The translations under genes were made by a program, and so were the position numbers. From contig CATXZX010000002.1 in NCBI GenBank assembly GCA_958404085.1, positions 1-19,405 of the forward strand: a stretch of DNA of 19,405 nucleotides, written 5' to 3'. Each line of letters starts with the position of its first letter. Position 1 is the first letter of the stretch. This document shows positions 13,781-19,405 of this stretch, one piece after another. A model generated the notes under the pieces. That model was not told the DNA's origin. It did no database searches and saw only the letters and a program-made list of their open reading frames with translations. The DNA comes from an uncultured Prevotellaceae bacterium (GTDB taxonomy: Bacteria > Bacteroidota > Bacteroidia > Bacteroidales > Bacteroidaceae).

Positions 13781-15136
13781 ATGATGCAATTTGTAGAGCG
13801 TGTAAGGTCTTTCATCGAACACCATGCGCTATTTGGTGCGGACGATTTGGTCATGGTAGGTTTGAGTGGCGGAGCCGATTCGGTGGCACTATTGCGTGTG
13901 CTATGCACCTTGGGTATTCGTTGTATGGCGATTCATTGTAATTTTCATCTTCGCGGAGAGGAATCGGATCGCGATCAGGACTTTGCGGAACAGCTATGCC
14001 ATTTGCTGGGAGTTCCGTGCCTGGTTGCTTCTTTCGAGACGTCCCGGTATGCAGAAGAGCAAGGTATAAGTATCGAGATGGCGGCACGTGAGCTTCGTTA
14101 TACGTATTTTGAGCGCGTTCGGAAAGAGAAAGGGGCAAATTGTGTTGCGGTAGCGCATCATCGCGACGATTCGGTTGAAACTGTTTTGTTGAATATGATT
14201 CGGGGAACGGGCATACACGGACTTTGCGGCATACGTCCGCGGGTAAAGCATGTAGTCCGACCTTTGCTGGACGTATCACGGCAAGACATAGAAGCCTATC
14301 TTAAGGTTTTGGGGCAGGATTTTGTGACGGATCATACCAATTTGGAAACGCTTTACAAACGAAATCGGGTGCGTCTGGAACTGCTGCCTTTGATGCGTGA
14401 GATTAATCCTTCGATAGATAGAGCCCTGCTGCGGATGGCACGTATTTCTTGCGATGTGTCTGAAATCTACGATGTTTATGTCCACAAGGAACTTTCGAAC
14501 ATGCTTTGTACGGTGGGCGACCATGTTGAATTACCTATTGAAAAATTGCGTTCGTCTGTCGGTTCCCTTTCCTTATTATATACATGGCTCCATCCTTATG
14601 GTTTTGGACGTGGAACTGTGGAACAGATTTACGAAGAGTTGAATGGTCCATCCGGTGCTCGTTATGTTTGCGGAGCATATACCGTGTGGCGTGATAGGGA
14701 AATGTTGGTTTTAATGGCTGATGGGCCGGATGTCAAGAATGATTCTTTCTTTTTGAGTCCGGGAGAAACGCTTCGGTTGAATGGTGACAACTGTTTGTGT
14801 TGTGAGGTCCTTTCTGCGGATGAGATGGGATCGGTATCCCGTGACCGGTTTACGGCCAGTCTGGATGGCGATAAATTAAAGATGCCTTTGTCGGTCAGAC
14901 GCTTGCGGACGGGAGATCGTTTTGTGCCGTTCGGCATGAAAGGGAGCAAGTTGCTCAGTGATTATCTGACAGATTGTAAAATTTCGCGAGTACGCCGCTC
15001 GTCGATGTGGGTGGTCTGTTCCGGCGAGGATATTGTTTGGTTGGTTGGCGAACGTATAGACGGACGTTATGCCATTGAACGGACAACGCAAAAAGTAGTG
15101 AGGCTGCTCCTTTTGAAAGGTCAGCTTGAACAATAA
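13781..15136 (+). CDS. tilS: tRNA(Ile)-lysidine synthase TilS
   Basis: TilS attaches lysine to cytidine 34 of tRNA-Ile(CAU) using ATP, so that the tRNA reads AUA rather than AUG; it is essential and cytosolic. The 451-residue protein has the N-type ATP-pyrophosphatase P-loop LSGGADSVALL (28-38), IHCNFHLRGEESDRD, VAVAHHRDDSVETVLLNMIRGTG, the R-P-L segment VVRPLLDVSRQDIEAYL, and RNRVRLELLPLM. These are followed by a middle domain and the C-terminal TilS domain (PLSVRRLRTGDRFVPFGMKGSKLLSDYL). Length matches Bacteroidales homologues. Two adjacent ATG codons (13781 and 13784) are possible starts. The gene follows the tRNA-Lys terminator and converges on the phosphatase gene. Confidence 0.95.
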   Translation: MMQFVERVRSFIEHHALFGADDLVMVGLSGGADSVALLRVLCTLGIRCMAIHCNFHLRGEESDRDQDFAEQLCHLLGVPCLVASFETSRYAEEQGISIEMAARELRYTYFERVRKEKGANCVAVAHHRDDSVETVLLNMIRGTGIHGLCGIRPRVKHVVRPLLDVSRQDIEAYLKVLGQDFVTDHTNLETLYKRNRVRLELLPLMREINPSIDRALLRMARISCDVSEIYDVYVHKELSNMLCTVGDHVELPIEKLRSSVGSLSLLYTWLHPYGFGRGTVEQIYEELNGPSGARYVCGAYTVWRDREMLVLMADGPDVKNDSFFLSPGETLRLNGDNCLCCEVLSADEMGSVSRDRFTASLDGDKLKMPLSVRRLRTGDRFVPFGMKGSKLLSDYLTDCKISRVRRSSMWVVCSGEDIVWLVGERIDGRYAIERTTQKVVRLLLLKGQLEQ

Positions 15137-15149
15137 AGGTCAAAAGAGT

Positions 15150-15205
15150 GTTCACCTGATGTATCAATGACCTATTTTAAATGAAAAGACATATTACAGG
15201 CGAAC
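15150..15205. terminator. Weak inverted repeat between convergent genes
   Basis: GTTCACCTG (15150-15158) can pair with CAGGCGAAC (15197-15205) with one mismatch, around a long loop, and T-rich sequence follows on the plus strand. It lies in the 77-nt gap between tilS and the phosphatase gene, where a bidirectional terminator would be expected. The evidence is modest. Confidence 0.3.
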
Positions 15206-15213
15206 GTGTTATT

Positions 15214-16437
15214 TTATTTCTTAAGCCAACGATTTAAATGGTTGTGGGGTGCAACTACTACGAATTTGTAGAACGATGAAGCCGGAAGTTCTTGTAGATT
15301 GACTGTATAGGAAGTCGTTCCGGCAGGAAGTTTGGCAAGTTCGATGTATGTATCTTTGCCACCGGTCTTGAAATGATTGGTCGTTGCGGCATAAATGGTG
15401 ACGGATGGTGCTTTTTTGGTATAGGAACGCCAGGAAAGGACTACTGTGTCGTCATAAGGCATAGTTTTTAAATCGCAGATATCTGTTTTTCCGATAAATG
15501 GAATGCCGTCTTGTTCCCAAAGTACAGCCGATGGAATTACGAAGCCGAGATAGCGGCTAATGGAAGGCGCAATATCGGTAATGGCTAAGTTGCGGTCGGT
15601 AAAGTGAGAGTTGACAGGTATGTTGGTTGAAATCCATGTTGTACGCTCGCGTTCGGACTGGCCTCCGTGCCCGTGCCCGTTTTCTCCGCGTCCGTGGTCT
15701 GTTGTGACTACTACCATCCACTCTTCATCGAAATGTTTTTCACGATATTTTACGGCTTCCCATACACGAGCTACCTGTTCGTCGGCTTTGCGTACATACG
15801 AATCAAAAAACTTTCCGTTTCCTTTTATATGACCCGCATCATCTGTATACCATAGATAGACCCAACTGAGGTCCGGCGCATTTTTTCGGATACTTTCGGC
15901 TGCATCTTTTGATATTTGTTCATCGTAATCGAACACATGCAGGTCATTTTCTTTATGTGGAAAACGAATTTTGTCCAGGTCGTAACCATCGTAGACATAA
16001 TCGATTTTCAGGTGGTTGGTTTCTTCTTTGCCCTCTCCTATAAGAACGGTACGGTTGTCAGTCCAACTTGAATAAAGTCCTGTCTTCACCGGATGTGGCT
16101 GTTCCTTTGCAATACGGAAGATGCTCCAGTAGTTGTAATTGGGTTTGAGATTATTGTTTCCGTTGACGTTGTGCTTGTTTAGCCATGTGGCTGTCAGTAA
16201 GTTCGTGTAACCGATAGCCGATATAGTCGGCGTTTGCGAATAGGTACCGATCTCTCCGCCTGTATATGCTCGGGCATATGCGCCTTTCGAGGCAATGTCG
16301 AAGATGGCCGGGGTGTGCAAACGTTCTATTTGGTCGGCGGGAACTCCGTCTATGATGATGTAAACGGCTTTTTTGGTACGGGCACATACGTTGATGCAGC
16401 AAAGTGCCATGGTTAAAAGGATGGCGTGATGTTTCAT
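15214..16437 (-). CDS. Secreted alkaline-phosphatase-superfamily enzyme (type I phosphodiesterase/nucleotide pyrophosphatase-like)
   Basis: A 407-residue exported hydrolase with two-metal active-site features. A Sec signal peptide covers about residues 1-19. VYIIIDGVP follows, with metal ligand Asp30, then the nucleophile region TPTISAIGYTNLLTA (69-83), YTDDAGH (198-203), and TTDHGRGENGHGHGG (245-259) with ligands Asp247, His248 and one of His255/His257. This motif order matches the nucleotide pyrophosphatase/phosphodiesterase branch. After about residue 330 a beta-rich tail (VVLSWRSYTKKAPSVTIYAA) looks like a small fibronectin-type domain. The substrate is unknown; phosphate monoesters, diesters or glycolipid head groups are possible. 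The gene is transcribed alone, divergent from the omega-amidase across a 481-nt gap. Confidence 0.9.
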   Translation of the reverse strand: MKHHAILLTMALCCINVCARTKKAVYIIIDGVPADQIERLHTPAIFDIASKGAYARAYTGGEIGTYSQTPTISAIGYTNLLTATWLNKHNVNGNNNLKPNYNYWSIFRIAKEQPHPVKTGLYSSWTDNRTVLIGEGKEETNHLKIDYVYDGYDLDKIRFPHKENDLHVFDYDEQISKDAAESIRKNAPDLSWVYLWYTDDAGHIKGNGKFFDSYVRKADEQVARVWEAVKYREKHFDEEWMVVVTTDHGRGENGHGHGGQSERERTTWISTNIPVNSHFTDRNLAITDIAPSISRYLGFVIPSAVLWEQDGIPFIGKTDICDLKTMPYDDTVVLSWRSYTKKAPSVTIYAATTNHFKTGGKDTYIELAKLPAGTTSYTVNLQELPASSFYKFVVVAPHNHLNRWLKK

Positions 16438-16549
16438 TGTAAAAAATGTTTTTCTAATTTCTAGTCATTTTTATATCTAAGATCATTCTTAATGTATAGC
16501 AACAAGTTATTGAAACCTTTAATTTCATTTTATATCTGTTGCAGGAATA

Positions 16550-16557
16550 CAAAAATA
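16550..16557 (-). promoter_or_regulatory. Possible -7 element for the phosphatase gene
   Basis: On the minus strand these bases read TATTTTTG, matching TAnnTTTG, 112 nt upstream of the ATG at 16437. In such AT-rich DNA a chance match is likely, and no -33 element supports it. Confidence 0.25.
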
Positions 16558-16580
16558 CAACTAATTATCGAAAAGGCAAT

Positions 16581-16640
16581 ATGAAAGTTGTAGTTTCGTG
16601 CATATTATGGATCCTTGTATATTTTACGGCCTGTTTTTAG
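16581..16640 (+). CDS. Possible 19-residue lipopeptide or remnant of a lipoprotein gene
   Basis: ATG to TAG encodes MKVVVSCILWILVYFTACF. It has the form of a lipoprotein signal peptide: basic start, hydrophobic core, and a lipobox-like FTAC with Cys18, followed by only one residue. AAAAGG precedes the ATG by four bases and could serve as a ribosome-binding site. The last codons lie inside the left arm of the hairpins at 16628-16673. It may be a true small lipopeptide, a leader peptide, or the decayed start of a lipoprotein gene. I found no longer continuation in frame and no convincing plus-strand promoter just upstream. Confidence 0.25.
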   Translation: MKVVVSCILWILVYFTACF

Positions 16641-16673
16641 AAATTTCAGGCCACTTAATTCAAAAAACGGGCC
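16628..16673 (+). other. Two alternative hairpins sharing one arm
   Basis: GGCCTG (16628-16633) can pair with CAGGCC (16647-16652). Alternatively GGCCTGTTTTT (16628-16638) can pair with AAAAACGGGCC (16663-16673), giving 11 pairs with one G-U. The two structures exclude each other, as in attenuators. The shared arm overlaps the end of the small frame at 16581-16640. No T run follows, so neither is a classic terminator. Confidence 0.35.
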
Positions 16674-16864
16674 TTGTATGTTATGTTCGAATGGTTGCGG
16701 TTGGCATTGAACGGGTATAGCTGTATATTGGTGTGTACCTTCAGAGGACGTAATTGAGTAAAATCCAATAGCTAAGAGGTCATACTTTCCCCGAAGGAAT
16801 GTCGTAAGAAACGATTTTGTCTGAAAATATCTTTCAAAAGTTTTCTTTTGCTGTGGAAAAAGAG

Positions 16865-16872
16865 TAACTTTG
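16865..16872 (+). promoter_or_regulatory. Putative -7 element for the amidase-iorAB genes
   Basis: TAACTTTG matches TAnnTTTG, 46 nt before the ATG at 16919. A TTTG at 16847-16850 is only 14 nt upstream, shorter than the usual spacing. Confidence 0.5.
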
Positions 16873-16918
16873 CTCTATTCAATAATTTAATTTTAAAATA
16901 CATGGATTCTATCATGCC

Positions 16919-17680
16919 ATGAAAATTAGTATTTTACAATTTAATCAGACTTGGGCATCGCCTCAAGCCAATATTTTACGACTTGACGATTTGTTGGGCA
17001 GTCGTACGGATGCAGATGTCATTGTGTTGCCTGAAATGTTTTCAACGGGCTTTTGTGTTGAACCGGAGGGCATAGCCGAACAACCGGATGGACTGTCATT
17101 GCAATGGATGCGACATAAAGCGGCCGAACTGCAATGTGCCATAGCCGGTAGTTTGTCTGTGGTAGAAGACGGAACTTTTCGTAATCGTTTTTATTTTATC
17201 CGGCCTGATGGTGAGCCTGTTTATTACGATAAGCATCATTTGTTTTCCTACGGCGGTGAGAACAACTATTATGCGGCAGGAAAAGAACGCGTAATCGTGA
17301 CGTTCCGGGGTGTCCGCTTTTTGCTTCAGGTTTGTTATGATTTGCGCTTCCCGGTTTTTTCCCGTAACCGGAACGATTACGATGTGGCATTGTATGTGGC
17401 CAGTTGGCCGCATGGCCGTATTGCGGCGTGGCAGGCATTGCTTCGTGCGCGGGCCATTGAAAACCAGAGTTTCGTAGTGGGTGTTAATCGTGTGGGGACG
17501 GATCCTGTATGCAGATATAGTGGCGGAAGCGGCGTTTTTGACGCTTATGGCAACCGGCTTGCCGCATGTCGCGATGATGAAGAGGAATTAATAACTATCG
17601 AATTAAATATGGCTGAGTTGGCTGAGTTCCGGACAAAATTTCCGGTATTGGCCGATTTGGATGATTTCGAAATAAAATGA
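16919..17680 (+). CDS. Nitrilase-superfamily omega-amidase (YafV/Nit2-like)
   Basis: Proteins of this type hydrolyse omega-amides of 2-oxo acids such as 2-oxoglutaramate, completing glutamine or methionine transamination routes, in the cytosol. The 253-residue protein has the Glu-Lys-Cys triad: Glu39 in VLPEMFSTGF, Lys105 in YYDKHHLFSYGGE, and Cys139 in LLQVCYDLRFPVFSRN. YDKHHLF and CYDLRFP are typical of the YafV/Nit2 branch rather than of true nitrilases. ASWPHGRIAAWQALLRARAIENQ and VGVNRVGTDP support this. The start is the ATG at 16919, which overlaps the TGA of a six-codon mini-frame. iorA begins 4 nt after its stop, so the two are cotranscribed, suggesting a joint role in 2-oxo-acid metabolism. 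Confidence 0.92.
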   Translation: MKISILQFNQTWASPQANILRLDDLLGSRTDADVIVLPEMFSTGFCVEPEGIAEQPDGLSLQWMRHKAAELQCAIAGSLSVVEDGTFRNRFYFIRPDGEPVYYDKHHLFSYGGENNYYAAGKERVIVTFRGVRFLLQVCYDLRFPVFSRNRNDYDVALYVASWPHGRIAAWQALLRARAIENQSFVVGVNRVGTDPVCRYSGGSGVFDAYGNRLAACRDDEEELITIELNMAELAEFRTKFPVLADLDDFEIK

Positions 17681-17684
17681 GATT

Positions 17685-19307
17685 ATGATGACCGAAAAAC
17701 TTGTGAAACAACTACTCTTGGGTGATGAGGCCGTCGCATTGGGGGCTTTGAACGCAGGTCTTAGCGGTGTCTATGCCTATCCGGGCACACCGTCGACAGA
17801 GATAACGGAATATATACAGCAGCATCCTCTTGCACGTGAGCGTCAGGTTCATTCACGCTGGTGTACCAATGAGAAAACCGCTATGGAAGCGGCATTGGGT
17901 ATGTCGTATGTGGGTAAACGTGCGCTTGTCTGCATGAAACATGTGGGACTGAATGTGGCGGCTGATGCGTTTGTAAATTCCGCCATAACCGGCGTAAATG
18001 GCGGATTGATTGTGTTGGCAGCCGATGACCCCTCGATGCATTCATCTCAAAATGAACAGGATTCCCGATTTTATGGCAAGTTTGCCATGATACCTATATT
18101 GGAACCTTCTTCGCAGCAAGAGGCTTATGACATGATGAAGTTCGGCTTTGAATTGTCGGAACGAGAAAAATTACCGGTTTTGATGCGTCTGACAACGCGC
18201 ATGGCTCACTCGCGTGCTGTTGTCGTAGCCGGAACAGTGCGGGATGAAAACCCGTTGAATCCCCAGGTGGACCGGATGGACTGGATCTTGCTGCCTGTTA
18301 ATGCGAGACGGCGATATGACAAACTGGTGAAACAACAATCGGCTTTGGAACATGCTTCGCAGACGTCTTCGTATAACGTGTATGAAGAAGGAGGAAATCA
18401 TAGTTTGGGATTGATAGCTTGTGGTATTGCTTATAATTATGTGAAAGAGGCTTTTTCGGGAAAATGTCCTTATCCGTTGCTGAAGATTTCGCAATATCCG
18501 ATACCCGTTGAGTGGATTCGGAAATTGGCTTCGGACTGTGCCGAACTACTGGTGTTGGAAGAAGGGCAACCTTTTGTGGAGGAAAGTCTGGCAGGTATAT
18601 TGCCGACGTCGTTTTCCATAAAGGGACGTCTGACTGGCGATTTGCCCCGGACCGGTGAATTGACTCCGGACAGTGTGGCTAAAGCCTTGAAGGTTCCGGT
18701 GAGGACTGTTTACGGACCGGCTGAAAACGTCGTGTCCCGTCCGCCGGCTTTGTGCAAGGGATGCGGACACCGTGATGTTTATGAGGCGCTGAATGCCGTA
18801 ATAAAGGAAAGTTACCCTGAGGCGAAAGTGTTTAGCGACATAGGTTGTTATACATTGGGAGCGCTTCCGCCATTCCGTACAATAGACAGTTGTGTGGACA
18901 TGGGGGCCTCGATAACGATGGCAAAGGGTGCTGCCGATGCCGGTTTCTATCCGGCTATTGCCGTTATAGGTGATTCCACGTTTACCCATTCGGGCATGAC
19001 GGGACTTTTGGATGCTGTCAATAGTAAATCTCCTATAACTGTTGTGATTTCAGACAATTTGACCACAGCCATGACCGGCGGACAGGATTCGGCGGGTACG
19101 AATAAGTTTGAGGCTATATGCTTGGGATTGGGCGTAGAGCCGGAACATGTACGTGTGGTGGTTCCGTTGCCGCAGAATATGGAAGAGATACGGAAAATTT
19201 TGTGCGAAGAGATAGCTTATAAAGGTGTTTCGGTTGTAATTCCCCGTAGGGAATGTATCCAGACGTTTACACGGAGACAAAAACAGAAAAAAGTAGCAAA
19301 AGTATGA
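17685..19307 (+). CDS. iorA: Indolepyruvate ferredoxin oxidoreductase, alpha subunit
   Basis: IorA with IorB oxidatively decarboxylates aryl pyruvates (from Trp, Phe, Tyr) to aryl-acetyl-CoA, passing electrons to ferredoxin. The 540-residue protein has the N-terminal thiamine-diphosphate pyrimidine-binding domain (LGALNAGLSGVYAYPGTPSTEI, NEKTAMEAALGMSYVGKRAL), a middle transketolase-C-like domain, and a C-terminal TPP domain. The TPP domain has CKGCGH from residue 357 and the diphosphate-binding stretch starting GDSTFTHSG at 429. Archaeal IorA ends in a ferredoxin-like domain with two [4Fe-4S] motifs; here the protein stops after VVIPRRECIQTF and a basic tail, so that domain is absent. The stop overlaps the iorB ATG by four bases. 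Two adjacent start ATGs (17685, 17688) are possible. Confidence 0.93.
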   Translation: MMTEKLVKQLLLGDEAVALGALNAGLSGVYAYPGTPSTEITEYIQQHPLARERQVHSRWCTNEKTAMEAALGMSYVGKRALVCMKHVGLNVAADAFVNSAITGVNGGLIVLAADDPSMHSSQNEQDSRFYGKFAMIPILEPSSQQEAYDMMKFGFELSEREKLPVLMRLTTRMAHSRAVVVAGTVRDENPLNPQVDRMDWILLPVNARRRYDKLVKQQSALEHASQTSSYNVYEEGGNHSLGLIACGIAYNYVKEAFSGKCPYPLLKISQYPIPVEWIRKLASDCAELLVLEEGQPFVEESLAGILPTSFSIKGRLTGDLPRTGELTPDSVAKALKVPVRTVYGPAENVVSRPPALCKGCGHRDVYEALNAVIKESYPEAKVFSDIGCYTLGALPPFRTIDSCVDMGASITMAKGAADAGFYPAIAVIGDSTFTHSGMTGLLDAVNSKSPITVVISDNLTTAMTGGQDSAGTNKFEAICLGLGVEPEHVRVVVPLPQNMEEIRKILCEEIAYKGVSVVIPRRECIQTFTRRQKQKKVAKV

Positions 19308-19405
19308 AAACTGATATCATATTATCCGGAGTAGGAGGACAGGGCATTCTGTCTATCGCTGCGATTGTAGGTAGAGCGGCTATGGCCAAAGATTTGTAAA
19401 TCAAA
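19304..19405 (+). pseudogene. iorB: Indolepyruvate oxidoreductase beta subunit, N-terminus with stop at codon 32, then window end
   Basis: The ATG overlaps the iorA stop (ATGA), as expected for this operon. The first 31 residues, starting MKTDIILSGVGGQGILS, carry the GGxGGQG motif that opens the gamma-type 2-oxo-acid oxidoreductase domain. The frame then reads TAA at 19397-19399, followed by ATC AAA. In the family this position normally holds a residue such as Tyr or Asn in a stretch like L-Y-x-K-Q, so reading through gives a natural continuation (Ile-Lys). A single base change from TAT or TAC would explain it. The stop lies six bases from the end of the window, where a read error is quite possible. 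The rest of the gene is not in the window. Confidence 0.7.

Larger units (their letters stand above)
16438..16918. other. 481-nt AT-rich intergenic region
   Basis: This is the only gene-free stretch over 300 nt. It lies between divergent genes and is more AT-rich than the flanking coding DNA. Contents I can support: a weak minus-strand -7 match (16550-16557), a 19-codon lipoprotein-like small frame (16581-16640), two mutually exclusive GGCC-based hairpins (16628-16673), a plus-strand -7 element (16865-16872), and a six-codon mini-frame abutting the amidase start. Nothing recognisable was seen in 16675-16860. Confidence 0.6.

Noticed and set aside
13851..14279. 142-codon minus-strand frame within tilS
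   Set aside because: Antisense shadow of tilS motifs; no promoter and no recognisable domain.

Overview
The window looks like a chromosomal segment of a Bacteroidota bacterium, most likely order Bacteroidales. Evidence: many upstream regions carry the Bacteroides-type -7 element TAnnTTTG, with little Shine-Dalgarno signal. The gene families also fit: a class II prolyl-tRNA synthetase of the archaeal/eukaryal type ending in Ser-Tyr, a lipidated BamA/TamA-like outer membrane protein, an IorA without ferredoxin domain, and the typical PLP aminotransferase of gut Bacteroidales. The genus cannot be fixed from the sequence alone. No insertion sequence, phage, CRISPR array or defence system was seen; nearly everything is housekeeping or cell-envelope biology.

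Layout. Positions 1-2913 (minus): hisH, hisA and then an anomalous open frame in which the first ~117 residues of HisF run in frame into a class I/II aminotransferase that leaves the window at position 1. 3004-4488 (minus): proS, divergent from an OmpA-type lipoprotein (4604-5284), which is followed by a terminator and a monofunctional peptidoglycan transglycosylase. 6173-7011 (minus): three small membrane-associated genes (YtxH-like, holin-like, and a short coiled-coil protein). 7218-7700: a SPOR-domain lipoprotein, ending at a long hairpin. 7848-9792 (minus): a SpoU/TrmH-type rRNA methyltransferase followed by a family 2 glycosyltransferase. 9889-12204: a large Omp85-family lipoprotein, overlapping tail-to-tail with a small lipoprotein gene. 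12706-13506: a YycJ-like metallo-beta-lactamase-fold hydrolase. 13575-13647: tRNA-Lys(CTT) with a canonical promoter and terminator. 13781-15136: tilS. 15214-16437 (minus): a secreted alkaline-phosphatase-superfamily enzyme. 16438-16918 is the only long gap. 16919-19405: a nitrilase/omega-amidase, iorA, and the start of iorB, which hits a stop codon at codon 32.

How the genes fit together. hisH and hisA belong to histidine biosynthesis (IGP synthase glutaminase and ProFAR isomerase), but the partner cyclase HisF is cut at about its half-barrel boundary, so the pathway as drawn here would be broken. The OmpA-like lipoprotein, transglycosylase, SPOR lipoprotein and Omp85 protein all serve the envelope and peptidoglycan. 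The omega-amidase next to the indolepyruvate oxidoreductase genes suggests 2-oxo-acid and amino-acid catabolism. The two strongest anomalies (the hisF-aminotransferase fusion and the iorB stop) lie 1.2 kb from one end and 9 bases from the other end of the window, so assembly or sequencing error must be excluded before either is treated as biology.
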